From positions 1 through 40,234 of the forward strand of contig QNEL01000008.1 in NCBI GenBank assembly GCA_003645185.1: DNA of 40,234 nt. The letters are read 5' to 3'. The DNA comes from Candidatus Parabeggiatoa sp. nov. 3 (GTDB taxonomy: Bacteria > Pseudomonadota > Gammaproteobacteria > Beggiatoales > Beggiatoaceae). Below, in pieces: positions 26,196 to 35,084 of this stretch. Position 1 is the first letter of the stretch, and every line of letters begins with the position of its first letter. Below the pieces are notes generated by a model that did not search any database, was not told where the DNA came from, and saw only the letters and a program-made list of their open reading frames with translations. The translations under genes were made by a program, and so were the position numbers.

Positions 26196-27410
26196 ATGAA
26201 AAATATTACTTTCTGCGTTATTGAGGGTAAAAGTGTTGCTTTTTATGGTGGGATAGCAGTCTCAATTCTTTTTATTATATTAGGGTTATTTTCAGCCTAT
26301 AATATGGAACATCACGGACATATTATCACTGGCATGAATAACCAGATTGTGTGGGGAGTGCCACATATTTTTGCGATTTTCTTGATTTTAGCCGCATCGG
26401 GTGTATTGAATGTAGCCTCCATCAGTTCCGTGTTTCGCAAAATCTTTTATCATCCTCTCGCCCGTTTATCGGCATTGCTTGCCATTACCTTGCTCATTGG
26501 GGGCCTGAGTGTTTTATTGTTGGATTTAGGTCGGCCAGATCGCCTCGTGATTGCCATGACCAGTTACAATTTTAAATCCATTTTTGCTTGGAATATTTTA
26601 TTATATAATGGCTTTCTAGTGATTTGCGCCTTATATTTGTGGTTTATGATGGAACGGCGTATGCAACGCTATTATCCCATCGTAGGGTTGACAGCCTTTA
26701 TCTGGCGTTTGATACTCACTACCGGTACCGGTTCCATTTTTGGTTTTTTGGTTGCACGGGAAGCTTATCATACCGCGATTATGGCGCCCTTGTTTATAGC
26801 CCTTTCTTTATCTTTGGGACTGGCAGTCTTCTTGATTGTTTTGCTCATTGATTGTTGGGAAACGCATTGTGCGCTAGGGGAAGCCATATTGCATAGACCA
26901 AAAACGTTGTTAGGGGTATTTATTGCAGCGGTGTTTTATTTTGTGCTGATTTATCATCTCAGCCATCTTTATTTCACAGGCCGTCATGGGGTGGAATACT
27001 TTATTTTGGCAGGCAGCGGTGTTTATACCGTACTGTTTTGGGGTGGTTATCTCTTTTTAGGGACGATACTGCCATTGCTACTACTTTACCATGATAAATT
27101 TACTCATAATCGTGTCAGTATTGCAGCAGCCTCTTTGTTAACGATTATAGGCGGGTTTTCATTATTATATGTCATCATCATTGGTGGACAGGCTTATCCA
27201 TTAGAGATTTTTCCGGGTATGGAAGTCACCTCTTCCGGCTTTTTTGATCATCTTGACAAACATCCCTACAGCCCAAGTGTTTGGGAAATATTATTAGGTA
27301 TCAGTGGAATTGGCATATCAGCATTGTTGACCGTCTTAGCGGTGAGAATATTGCCTTTTATGCCCCGTAGTTTGGCTGATAGCGATATTGATGAGACATT
27401 TAAGCAGTAA
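26196..27410 (+). CDS. dsrP: DsrP, NrfD/PsrC-type membrane quinone-interacting subunit
   Basis: The 404-residue protein is highly hydrophobic, with about ten transmembrane segments, as in the NrfD family. Conserved-looking pieces include LLLDLGRPDRLVIAM and YNFKSIFAWNILLYNGFL, where NrfD proteins bind quinone. It forms the membrane partner of DsrO. It starts 2 bp after dsrO and is the last dsr gene in the window. The later genes of the A. vinosum cluster, dsrN, dsrR and dsrS, are not found downstream; a terminator-like hairpin follows. Confidence 0.94.
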   Translation: MKNITFCVIEGKSVAFYGGIAVSILFIILGLFSAYNMEHHGHIITGMNNQIVWGVPHIFAIFLILAASGVLNVASISSVFRKIFYHPLARLSALLAITLLIGGLSVLLLDLGRPDRLVIAMTSYNFKSIFAWNILLYNGFLVICALYLWFMMERRMQRYYPIVGLTAFIWRLILTTGTGSIFGFLVAREAYHTAIMAPLFIALSLSLGLAVFLIVLLIDCWETHCALGEAILHRPKTLLGVFIAAVFYFVLIYHLSHLYFTGRHGVEYFILAGSGVYTVLFWGGYLFLGTILPLLLLYHDKFTHNRVSIAAASLLTIIGGFSLLYVIIIGGQAYPLEIFPGMEVTSSGFFDHLDKHPYSPSVWEILLGISGIGISALLTVLAVRILPFMPRSLADSDIDETFKQ

Positions 27411-27430
27411 GTCAATGCCTTGCGAATCAC

Positions 27431-27524
27431 GAAGAATTAATGGTTAATGCTAAACTCGACGAGTTGAACCTGTCAGGGCGAGAGGGTTTAAACCCGTCAG
27501 GGTTTTTGTTCTTTGCGCATGGGG
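27431..27524. repeat. Dispersed repeat H, copy 2, with terminator-like hairpin after dsrP
   Basis: It matches 21323-21416. At 27490-27513, AAACCC-GTCA-GGGTTT is followed by TTGTTCTTT, which could terminate the dsrOP transcript. The repeat's dispersed nature makes the terminator role uncertain. Confidence 0.5.
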
Positions 27525-27532
27525 GCTTTAGC

Positions 27533-27630
27533 CTAGTGCAGGATCGCTACAATCCTAAGACCACCTAGCCTGCCTAAAAAGGTTGCCCCGGTTTTTCAAT
27601 GGTATTGAAACTGGAGCGATCCTGCACTAG
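27533..27630. mobile_element. MITE family C, 98 bp, 16-bp perfect terminal repeats
   Basis: The ends CTAGTGCAGGATCGCT and AGCGATCCTGCACTAG are perfect inverted copies, and similarity extends a few bases inward (CAATCC against CAGTTT). The interior is non-coding. The only copy in the window. It lies in the 630-bp gap between dsrP and the YbiB-like gene, which otherwise has no gene. Confidence 0.7.
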
Positions 27631-27999
27631 GGTGTTAAATTTCAGGTATTTTGGCTACTTTTTTTCACCCCAAATTCGTAGGGTGGGATCGCTTAGCGAC
27701 AATGAACTCAATATAAACCCAGATTGAAGCCGCCCGCTTGCCCACCATCCCCCTAAATATTCCTTGTGAATTTCGTCAAGGCAAAAGTTAGTCTAAAAAA
27801 CTTTTGCCTCAATTCGTGAGGCTCATGCGAAAAAATATCGCCAATGCGAATAGTAATTTCTGAACCTCAAACTCACATTAACCCTTTAAGAATTGAGTGT
27901 TATTAAGTGTGATTTTATAATTCTCGCACTAGCGTCAATCTGCCTTTTCATAACAATCAGTGTTCTATTACTGATTCAAGTAAAACTCACACGCTAATC

Positions 28000-28028
28000 A
28001 TTCCCAATTCCCAATTCCCAATTCCCAA
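28000..28028. repeat. Heptamer repeat TTCCCAA, four units
   Basis: Four head-to-tail heptamers end only 15 bp before the ATG of the YbiB-like gene, occupying the place of a ribosome-binding site. Confidence 0.75.
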
Positions 28029-28042
28029 TCCCAACAATCCCC

Positions 28043-29044
28043 ATGTTGACGACAACATTTTACGAAGAGCATCCTTTTGCACAATATGTGCGTATACTAG
28101 GCAAAGGTAAAAAAGGGAGTCGCCCCTTAACACAAGAAGAAGCTTATTCGGCCATGCGAATGATTATGGCTGATGAAGTTGAACCTACGCAATTAGGGGC
28201 ATTTATGATGTTGATGCGTGTCAAAGAGGAAACCCGTGAAGAATTAGCCGGATTTCTTCAAGCGGCGCGTGATGCGCTTAAATTACCTGATGACATAGCA
28301 AAAGTTGATTTAGACTGGTCATCTTATGCCGGCAAGCGTCGTCATTTACCCTGGTTTATTTTGTCCGCTTTATTATTAGCAGAAAATGGCATCAAGGTAT
28401 TGATGCACGGTACAAAAGGACATACAAACGGGCGTATTTACACCGAAGAAGTCTTATCTTATGTCGGTATTCAATACGCAAAATCTTTTGAACAAGCAGT
28501 TGCCCAAATCAAACAGTCCAATTTTAGCTATTTACCGCTACAATACTTTTGCCCCAAATTACACGAAATCATTCAACTTCGTCCCCTCATGGGCTTACGT
28601 TCCCCCGTCCACACCTTAGCCCGTATGCTCAATCCCTTAAATGCCCCTTACATGATACAAGGGATTTTCCACCCCGATTATCGCCCCGTTCATCAAGAAG
28701 CCGCTTTATTACTCAATTACCCCCATTTAGCCGTCATGAAAGGTGAAGGCGGCGAAATTGAACGCAATCCCGATATGGACTGTTTAGTTCAAAGTGTTCA
28801 TAACAGTAAACTGTCCGATGAAATGTGGCCCCCCATCTTTAAACAGCGGCATGTCAAAGAAGAAGTCTTAGAACCGCAACGTTTACTGGCCTTATGGCGC
28901 GGAGAGATTGAAAATGAGTACGCCGAAGGCGCAGTGATAGGAACCGCAGCAATTGCTTTAAAATTGATGGAAAAGGCGGCTAGTATTGATGAGGCGCAGG
29001 ATATGGCGCGGAAAATGTGGCTCAAGCGTTCAAAAGAAAGATAA
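28043..29044 (+). CDS. YbiB/TrpD2-type protein (anthranilate phosphoribosyltransferase fold)
   Basis: The 333-residue protein has the TrpD fold: the helical N-domain LTQEEAYSAMRMIMADEVEPTQ continues into LGAFMMLMRVK. Where TrpD keeps the PRPP-binding GTGG, this protein has MHGTKGHTNGRIYTEEVL, as TrpD2/YbiB proteins do. YbiB binds DNA in E. coli and is not a tryptophan enzyme, so the same is likely here. There is no other trp gene nearby. The start lacks a normal ribosome site because a heptamer repeat precedes it. It may have its own promoter, as 630 bp of repeats separate it from dsrP. Confidence 0.8.
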   Translation: MLTTTFYEEHPFAQYVRILGKGKKGSRPLTQEEAYSAMRMIMADEVEPTQLGAFMMLMRVKEETREELAGFLQAARDALKLPDDIAKVDLDWSSYAGKRRHLPWFILSALLLAENGIKVLMHGTKGHTNGRIYTEEVLSYVGIQYAKSFEQAVAQIKQSNFSYLPLQYFCPKLHEIIQLRPLMGLRSPVHTLARMLNPLNAPYMIQGIFHPDYRPVHQEAALLLNYPHLAVMKGEGGEIERNPDMDCLVQSVHNSKLSDEMWPPIFKQRHVKEEVLEPQRLLALWRGEIENEYAEGAVIGTAAIALKLMEKAASIDEAQDMARKMWLKRSKER

Positions 29045-29282
29045 TCTTTAGGAACAAAAAAATTCATTTCCCCAACCCAACAGGCTATACTTTTTGAGTC
29101 CAAAACTTCAGCTTTGGCTTTTTTAGATTGGATGAGAGTATTATTAACTCTACTGGGCTACCTGAATTTAAAAGCGTTTTCAAATAATATTGAACCGCAT
29201 ATTAACGTAAATCATTGATTTTTAATGGCATTGGTTTGTAGGGACTACCCAATCCTTATCGTTCAGTTGTCAATCCTTTTTT

Positions 29283-29353
29283 ATATACAATCCTTGTAGT
29301 TAGGTTTTAAATCCGCATCGAATATACAATCCTTGTAGTTAGGTTTTAAATCC
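29283..29353. repeat. 32-bp direct repeat, 39-bp period
   Basis: Identical blocks beginning ATATACAATCCTTGTAG run 29283-29314 and 29322-29353, in the 344-bp gap upstream of the RDD gene. The rest of that gap shows no gene. Confidence 0.85.
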
Positions 29354-29388
29354 TTTCTTATAAATCAAAACAAATCAAAAAATAATTT

Positions 29389-29868
29389 ATGGAAGAACAC
29401 AATCCCTATACCCCACCAACCGCCGAAATTTCAGGCTCTCATGAACAACCAGAATTAAAATACGTTGGATTTTGGGCAAGAACTTTGGCGACACTCATTG
29501 ATACAGTCATTCTCCTGCTGATTACTTTGCCACCATTACTCGGTATTTACGGCATGGTTTATTTAGAATCAGACACGCTTGTGCAAGGGCCTGCACATTT
29601 TTTAATTTCTTATCTCTTCCCCGCTATCGCCATCATTATGTTTTGGAAATATAAACAAGCTACACCTGGCAAAATGGCCATATCCGCCATTATTGTTGAT
29701 GCCGATACTGGTGAAAAACCTTCAATAGGGCAATTAATCGGTCGATATTTTGCCTATCTTATATCTATGCTTCCATTGGGTTTAGGTTGTATTTGGGTAG
29801 CCTTCGACAAGAGAAAACAAGGTTGGCACGATAAATTGGCCGGTACGCTTGTCATATCCAAAACGTAG
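29389..29868 (+). CDS. RDD-family membrane protein
   Basis: The 159-residue protein has the RDD layout: the arginine in YVGFWARTLATLIDTVIL starts the first membrane segment, with the conserved aspartate in ATLIDT. A second segment is near 66-85 and a third near 120-140 (YFAYLISMLPLGLGCIWVAF). Ahead of the third segment lie the conserved ATPGKMA motif and, after it, the terminal DKRKQGWHDKLAGT, both typical. RDD proteins are poorly understood; some act in ion transport. The first 25 residues are a soluble proline-rich lead. Confidence in the family is high; no specific role can be given. Confidence 0.9.
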   Translation: MEEHNPYTPPTAEISGSHEQPELKYVGFWARTLATLIDTVILLLITLPPLLGIYGMVYLESDTLVQGPAHFLISYLFPAIAIIMFWKYKQATPGKMAISAIIVDADTGEKPSIGQLIGRYFAYLISMLPLGLGCIWVAFDKRKQGWHDKLAGTLVISKT

Positions 29869-29890
29869 TTTTTTAAATTCACACCAAGGG

Positions 29891-29912
29891 GGGCGAACAC
29901 GTAGGTTCGCCC
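29891..29912. terminator. Hairpin GGGCGAAC/GTTCGCCC after the RDD gene
   Basis: Eight-bp perfect arms with a 6-nt loop lie 23 bp after the RDD stop; the same hairpin is at 22651-22672. No T-run follows, so it may be a dispersed repeat and not a terminator. Confidence 0.4.
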
Positions 29913-29988
29913 TTGTCGTTCGCACTTCATGAAATTATTTTTGTCATGAAAATCTATATAATGCTTGCTCTAAAACTCAAAGATAACA

Positions 29989-31677
29989 ATGGAAGAACTT
30001 CAAAATCAAATTCGTCCCTTACTCGCCAAACTCTACCCTGAAAGTGACAACCGCATTGAAGCACTCTCTCATCAGTTTGTACACTTAATTGATGAACATC
30101 AAGCTAAACGATCAGAAGCCTTAAAAGCTTTCGACAAAGACACCCCGGCCAATTGGTTTAAATCATCTGAAACAATAGCCTATATTTTATACGCCGATTT
30201 ATTTAGCCCAGAAGCCCCTCAAGGCCAAAAACTGGAAGCCTTGAGAAAACAAATACACTATTTCAATGACTTAGGCATCAATTTAATTCATATTCTCCCC
30301 CTCTTAAAAAGTTCAGGAGATGCCGGCTTTGCCGTCGATGACTACGAAACCGTTGATGAAAAATTGGGCACGAATCAAGCCCTCCAAACATTAATCAGCG
30401 AATGTCATCAACAAGGCATACACATTGCCTTAGATTTCGTACTCAATCACGTTTCAGACAAACAAACCTGGGCAGTCGCCGCTAAGCATAACGACCCGCA
30501 TTATTATCCCTTTTTTATGTGGAGTCATTCAGGCGAACCTTGGGAAAAAGTGCCCGATATTTTCCCCGATTTTGCCCCAGGCCATTGGGATTACGTCGAA
30601 CCACTTGATCAATGGGTATGGTCAACCTTTTACAAACGTCGGCCATTCGGCTATACAACCGATCAATTTGATTTTGCCCAATGGGATTTGAATTATCAAA
30701 ATCCAGACGTACTGTTTGGCATGATTAATAATCTATTAACGCTTGCCAATTGGGGCATTGATGTTTTTCGTCTTGATGCCGTACCCTTTCTCTGGAAACA
30801 ACCAGGCACATCGTGTATCAGTCTGCCGCAAGTACATACCCTGCTCAAAATTTTCCGTCTCAGTTTACAATCTGTCGCGCCAAAGGCCGTTTTTTTAGCA
30901 GAAGCCAATGAACAATTTGAAAAACTCCTTGAATACTTCGGACAAGGCGATCAAGTTCAAATCGCTTATCACTTCACCTTAATGCCCTATCTTTGGCAAG
31001 CCGTCACCGCTGGCAAAGTAAAAGACATCCAAACCGTACTCACCAACACACCCGATCACACGCACTGGTGGATACTCAGCGAAAGCCATGACGAATTAAG
31101 CCTTGAAATGCTAGACAAACCGATTGCCAAAACCCTAACCGAATCTTTTCTCAACAACGGTTGCCAACCCTTTCGACAAATCAAAGGAGAAAGCTTCCCC
31201 CGTGGTATTTCAGGAACCACTTTCAGTCTACTGCAAGGCGATTTACGCAAAATTAAGCTACTGTGGCAATTAAAATTAAGTCTCGGCTGGACACCCTTGT
31301 TTTATATGGGAGAAGAATTGGGAGTTGAAAACGATTTAAATTATCAAAAAGACCCTATTCGCTGTCAGGATAGTCGCTTTGTTAAGCGCGTACCCTTGAC
31401 TGAAGACAGAAAAAACAGACGGCATCAAAAAGGCAGTAAAGAATATCAGTGGTATCACACCCTAAAAGATTTAATCTCATGGCGAAAACAACACCCTTGC
31501 TTGGTAAAAAAACCTGATTTCTTTGAAACAGGCAATTCAGCAGTACTAGGCTTTACTAAACAAGACGCACAAGAACAGATAATCATACTGGCTAACTGTT
31601 CAGACTTATCACAGACTGTCAATGTACCCACGCTTGGAACTCCGACTTTAGAGGCCTTTGAATTTTTATCAAGATAA
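29989..31677 (+). CDS. Amylosucrase-like GH13 enzyme
   Basis: The 562-residue (beta/alpha)8 alpha-amylase-family protein resembles amylosucrases, which make glucan from sucrose or act on it. Region I is DFVLNHVSD (Asp149-Asp157). The nucleophile is Asp263 in VFRLDAVPF, the acid/base Glu305 in VFLAEANE, and the third carboxylate Asp368 in SESHDE. Typical amylosucrase strings are IFPDFAPGHWDYVEPLDQWV, FDFAQWDLNYQNP and FLWKQPGTSC. It is about 70-80 residues shorter than classical amylosucrases, mostly at the N-terminus. The stop codon directly abuts a repeat array. No sucrose gene is nearby, so trehalose-synthase-like or sucrose-hydrolase activity is also possible. Confidence 0.83.
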   Translation: MEELQNQIRPLLAKLYPESDNRIEALSHQFVHLIDEHQAKRSEALKAFDKDTPANWFKSSETIAYILYADLFSPEAPQGQKLEALRKQIHYFNDLGINLIHILPLLKSSGDAGFAVDDYETVDEKLGTNQALQTLISECHQQGIHIALDFVLNHVSDKQTWAVAAKHNDPHYYPFFMWSHSGEPWEKVPDIFPDFAPGHWDYVEPLDQWVWSTFYKRRPFGYTTDQFDFAQWDLNYQNPDVLFGMINNLLTLANWGIDVFRLDAVPFLWKQPGTSCISLPQVHTLLKIFRLSLQSVAPKAVFLAEANEQFEKLLEYFGQGDQVQIAYHFTLMPYLWQAVTAGKVKDIQTVLTNTPDHTHWWILSESHDELSLEMLDKPIAKTLTESFLNNGCQPFRQIKGESFPRGISGTTFSLLQGDLRKIKLLWQLKLSLGWTPLFYMGEELGVENDLNYQKDPIRCQDSRFVKRVPLTEDRKNRRHQKGSKEYQWYHTLKDLISWRKQHPCLVKKPDFFETGNSAVLGFTKQDAQEQIIILANCSDLSQTVNVPTLGTPTLEAFEFLSR

Positions 31678-31860
31678 ATTTATTTTGCCTCTGCCCAATT
31701 TTCGTTCCAAATTTATTTTTCCTCCGCCCGATTTTCGTTCCAAATTTAATTTTGCCTTTGCCCTATTTTCGTTCCAAATTTAATTTTGCCTTTGCCCGAT
31801 TTTCGTTCCAAATTTATTTTGCCTCGGCCCAATTGGAGTGCAAAATTTATTTTGCGAAGG
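31678..31860. repeat. Modular repeat array 1 (TTTTCGTTCC / AAATTTATTTTGC)
   Basis: Five head-to-tail units of 33-34 bp begin right at the stop codon of the GH13 gene. Each unit joins TTTTCGTTCC to AAATTTATTTTGC or close variants; the last replaces the first part with TTGGAGTGCAA. The same modules recur at 33004-33353 and 35085-35200. Confidence 0.85.
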
Positions 31861-31896
31861 CAGCATAACGAAGTTACACTTTGAACTCACGATACG

Positions 31897-32082
31897 ATGC
31901 CATCAAGGAAAAATTTACAGCAAGAAGAAGTTTGGTATAAAATTAGCCAATCTAGCGAAAACATTGATGTACCACAATGGCAAAAAAAGGAATTGGATAA
32001 AAGACTTTCTGAACATAGAAGTCATCCAAATGAGGCTACCCCTTATCATGAATTTCATGTAGAGCTTAGGGAGTCTTTATAG
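31897..32082 (+). CDS. Small addiction-module component (CHP02574-like), orphan
   Basis: A 61-residue protein whose centre VPQWQKKELDKRLSEHRSHPNEA resembles the conserved part of the putative addiction-module antitoxins (LDRRLxxHxxxP). The usual N-terminal helix (LxxEEVWxxI) is partly recognisable as LQQEEVWYKISQ. No RelE-like toxin frame follows within 100 bp, so it is an orphan or a remnant. An overlapping 74-residue frame is a shadow. The family match is from memory of the motif. Confidence 0.5.
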   Translation: MPSRKNLQQEEVWYKISQSSENIDVPQWQKKELDKRLSEHRSHPNEATPYHEFHVELRESL

Positions 32083-32185
32083 CATTCCCGTTTTTTATTA
32101 ATCAGCGTAAATCATGACAATCAGCGCAATCAGCGTTCTATCACGTTTTTAGTTATTTATTCCTTATGAAAAACATCATCCCATC

Positions 32186-32809
32186 ATGAAAAACATCACA
32201 TCCCCTCAAGTTTTAAAACGCTCCGCAATACTCCTGATATTAACAGGATTAACCACAGGCTGTGCCATGAGATTAGAACCGGCCTATACAACAACTTTCA
32301 GCTTCGCAGGTGTACCTACCCAACCCGATGTCATCGCCGCGCCTATCCAAACAGCCCTGCCTATCGCAAGAACCTTACCAGTATTAGAAACACAACATAT
32401 AGAAACCATAGGCACCAGTACACAAAGCTGGCCTATCGAAACAGATCGCGGTTTGCAATTTACCTTGTATGCCGTCTTTTTTAAAACAGGTAAAGCCAAG
32501 TTATTGCCTGAAGGCCAGCAACAAATCACTGAATTTGTTAACCTAATTCAAGAATATGATGACTCACGCTCCATAGCGGTAGAAGGGCATACTGATAATC
32601 GAGGTCGCAAAGCCTATAATCAACGTCTTTCAAAACGCCGTGCTGAAACAGTACAAAACGCTTTGATCACAAAAGGCATCGAATCCAATAGATTGATTGT
32701 AAAAGGATTTGGTGAAAAAGAGCCTATTGCCACGAATGCAACAAAAGAGGGGCGACAGCAAAACCGTCGTGTTGAAATTATCCTCTTAAAGAATCAAGAC
32801 ACTTTATAA
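32186..32809 (+). CDS. OmpA-family outer-membrane lipoprotein
   Basis: A 207-residue exported lipoprotein: the signal peptide AILLILTGLTTGC has a lipobox with the acylated cysteine at residue 26. A disordered, proline-rich stretch leads to an OmpA-like peptidoglycan-binding domain (about residues 95-205) with FFKTGKAKLLPEG, VEGHTDNRG and the closing LSKRRAETVQNAL plus NRRVEIILL. Such proteins tie the outer membrane to peptidoglycan. The nearby upstream Met (32162 region) starts no better frame. No neighbouring tol/pal genes. Confidence 0.9.
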   Translation: MKNITSPQVLKRSAILLILTGLTTGCAMRLEPAYTTTFSFAGVPTQPDVIAAPIQTALPIARTLPVLETQHIETIGTSTQSWPIETDRGLQFTLYAVFFKTGKAKLLPEGQQQITEFVNLIQEYDDSRSIAVEGHTDNRGRKAYNQRLSKRRAETVQNALITKGIESNRLIVKGFGEKEPIATNATKEGRQQNRRVEIILLKNQDTL

Positions 32810-33003
32810 GAACAAAATCGCCGCCCATTCACTGACTCAAAGAGAAATGATTGAAAGCCTGAACGGTTATCCATACCATTGTTGAAACAACTCAACGCCT
32901 GTGAATTCGATTATCTTCTCATAATGGCGTACTTTATCAGCCTCATCTATTGCCAAATAGTTTAAGGTAAATAAATACCCTTTTTTTGGGAATGCGCCCT
33001 ATC

Positions 33004-33353
33004 CCGATTTTCGTTCCTGTTATTTTGCGGGCCTTCGTTCCTGTTATTTTGCGGCCCCTTGGAGTACAAAATTTATTTTGCAGCCCATTTTTCGTTCCAA
33101 ATTTATTTTGCGGCTTGGAATGCATGTTATTTTGCGGCCCGTTTTTCGTTCCAAATTTATTTTGTTGGTTGGTTGCAGTCAAAAGGATGGTGCTTACATT
33201 TATATTTATTTGTCCTGTACATAGGTGTGTTCCACTCCAATTGACCCGCAAAATAACATGCATTCCAAGCCGCAAAATAACATGCATTCCAAGCCGCAAA
33301 ATAACATGCATTCCGACCAGCAGCTGATCGATTTTCGTTCCTGTTATTTTGCT
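33004..33353. repeat. Modular repeat array 2
   Basis: Units combine one of three leading modules (TTTTCGTTCC, TTGGAGTACAAA, GGAATGCA) with one of two trailing modules (AAATTTATTTTGC, TGTTATTTTGC). Six units face one way (33004-33165) and three 24-bp units of GCAAAATAACATGCATTCC type face the other (33247-33316), so the array is a large inverted repeat. A final forward unit ends near 33352. Open frames crossing it on either strand are artefacts of the repeats. The gap from 32810 to 33377 holds nothing else. Confidence 0.85.
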
Positions 33354-33377
33354 TTTATTATATTTTCAAACTACTGA

Positions 33378-33692
33378 TTATTGACACCGTTTCGATTTTT
33401 CAATCAAACCAGCCGGTATTTTTGTTCCTTCATCAACCGTCAGACATAAATGAGGTAATTTAAAGGGATCTGCAAACTCAGGCTTAATAAGAAACTCGCG
33501 GGTTACCATGTAAGTCTAGTCGATTGTGTGTGGTAAATACCCTGAATTTAAAAAAGCAAGCTGATTATGCCTTAAATCTAATTCTTGAAGACTGCTATAC
33601 CTATCGCCTATATCTTCAGACGTACTGGCTGCCCATAACCCAATCAAAAAGAGGACAAGACTGACAATTTCAGGGCTTTTCAAAGTCTGCAT
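33378..33692 (-). pseudogene. Broken leucine-rich-repeat-like gene fragment
   Basis: On the minus strand a frame starts at 33692 with MQTLKSPEIVSLVLFLIGLW, which looks like a signal peptide, then SLQELDLRHNQLAFL, a leucine-rich-repeat-like block. A TAG stop at 33516-33518 interrupts it. The same frame continues as MVTREFLIKPEFADPFKLPHL to a stop at 33378. A single substitution could have broken one 104-residue gene; or it is the residue of a larger gene. Evidence is limited to frame continuity and one repeat unit. Confidence 0.4.
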
Positions 33693-34302
33693 ATTCGTTT
33701 CTTTTATGTAGGGTGGGTAACGGGTTTTTGTTGCCCACCAACCTCATTATAAAAGTTAAATTTGTTCCCGTGCTGAGTATATCAGTTATCAGTGGAGATT
33801 TTATAAATAGAAAGGGGTCAAAACGTGATAGAACGCTGATATGTCACATTTTGCGAAGCTAAATTTCACGCAAAAGTTTCGCTTCGCGAAACTTCACGCA
33901 AAAGTTTCGCTTCGCGAAACTTTTGCGTGAAATACAGTTTTTGCGCGCAAAAACTGGAGCAAAACATACTGATTGTCATGATTTTCTTAGCGTAGTACAG
34001 CGAAGCGAAACAAAGCGCGTGAAACGCTGATTGAATATCAGTTCAACATCAATTTGAGTAGTATAATCGGTTTAAAAAATGAACTGTTTGTCGGTTTAAT
34101 CAGTGTATTCAAGGTTAATATGAACCAGACGCAACCGAGATTGTGGTAGCAATTTGTTGATATGCGTCATAATGTGTGTCAACGTTTGCGTTTCAGATAA
34201 GATTTTGAATAGGATTAAACGGATTAGCAGAATTAATTTGATATATTGTGATGCCTTAATCCTGTCAATCCGTCAAGAAGTGTAATCCTGTTCAAATGTT
34301 GT
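33693..34302. other. 610-bp non-coding stretch with hairpins
   Basis: It holds a hairpin GGTGGGTAAC...GTTGCCCACC at about 33710-33738, the compound palindrome at 33863-33933 (listed separately), palindrome fragments near 33980-34025, and near 34205-34290 a short inverted motif GGATTAAACGGATT against AATCCTGTCAATCC. No gene is seen. Confidence 0.6.
33863..33933. repeat. 71-nt compound palindrome, twin of 12043-12113
   Basis: It has the same length and layout as 12043-12113, but every CTAAAG/CTTTAG stem is CAAAAG/CTTTTG here: both sides of the stem have changed together. Confidence 0.85.
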
Positions 34303-34680
34303 TTAATTGTAACCCTCAATTTTACTGAAATGTTGGTCGCGTGAAACTAACGTTAATTCATATTGTAGGGCAATGGCTGCTATCCAAATATCATTGTCTG
34401 GAATGGGTTGACCTTTTTGACGTAACTTCTGCTTAATCAGTCCATAATATTGAGCAGTCTTAGCATCACAAAAGAGTATTTCATTGGCAGCTGCGAATTG
34501 ATCAATTCGCTTCACATTTTCTTCAATACGTCCAGAGTTTCTAGCCCCGTAATACAATTCACCTATCACAATCGCTGGGACAAAAACTTCTTTCGCCGTG
34601 ATTAAAAATGCTTTAATCACCATTTCCTGTGCAAACAACGCAATAATAATATTAGTATCCAATAAAAATTTACCATTCAT
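34303..34680 (-). CDS. PIN-domain toxin (VapC type)
   Basis: The 125-residue protein is a PIN-fold ribonuclease. The four acidic residues of the metal site are visible: Asp8 (LLDTNII), Glu41 (IGELYYG), Asp97 (PDNDIWIAA) and Asp115 (SRDQHF). Size and motif spacing are normal for VapC-like toxins, which cleave tRNA or rRNA. The start lies inside the 3' end of the upstream antitoxin gene, an 11-bp overlap, so the pair is translationally coupled. Likely activity: growth arrest when the antitoxin is lost. Confidence 0.9.
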   Translation of the reverse strand: MNGKFLLDTNIIIALFAQEMVIKAFLITAKEVFVPAIVIGELYYGARNSGRIEENVKRIDQFAAANEILFCDAKTAQYYGLIKQKLRQKGQPIPDNDIWIAAIALQYELTLVSRDQHFSKIEGYN

Positions 34681-35017
34681 TCAAATCTACCTTTGCACAA
34701 TCCTCTTCAATAGCTTGAGACATTTTTTGCAACTCACTAGGTTCAATACAACCAGCAAATGCCAGCAAATCACTGCCAGCGACACCTTGGCGCAGTGCTA
34801 ATTGAGCAGTATAAGGATTTTTAGTTGTTTTGGGTAAAGGCACCTCAATTTGCACCACTTCGACTTTTTGTCGAGTAAGCCAATCAAATAATTGGGTTTG
34901 AACTTGCCGAATCGCCTCATCCCGTTTTTTATCATAGGCCATTATTTCAGGCCATTCTTTTACCCTAGCAAAATACTGATTCTCTTTTTGACTTAAAATG
35001 ACATCATATATCATCAT
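34670..35017 (-). CDS. Cognate antitoxin of the PIN toxin
   Basis: The 115-residue protein begins at 35017, where AAGGAGAAAA sits directly upstream. A longer frame to 35158 exists but its extra residues (FRSKFILRLFSFQ...) are translated repeat array and are rejected. Residues 1-50 look like a HicB-type half (YDVILSQKENQYFARVKEW). The C-terminal tail, LLAFAGCIEPSELQKMSQAI followed by EEDCAKVDLNEW, matches the toxin-wrapping tail common in antitoxins paired with PIN toxins of cyanobacteria and gammaproteobacteria. The neighbouring toxin supports the role. It may also repress its own operon. Confidence 0.8.
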   Translation of the reverse strand: MMIYDVILSQKENQYFARVKEWPEIMAYDKKRDEAIRQVQTQLFDWLTRQKVEVVQIEVPLPKTTKNPYTAQLALRQGVAGSDLLAFAGCIEPSELQKMSQAIEEDCAKVDLNEW

Positions 35018-35084
35018 TTTTCTCCTTGATGAGTACAACCAATTAGCAGTAGATCGGAAACAAATAAAAGCAAAATAAATTTGG

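Noticed and set aside
32943-33311. 122-residue and 113-residue frames with MHVILRLG or FVPVILR repeats
   Set aside because: They are translations of modular repeat array 2 and have no protein features beyond it.
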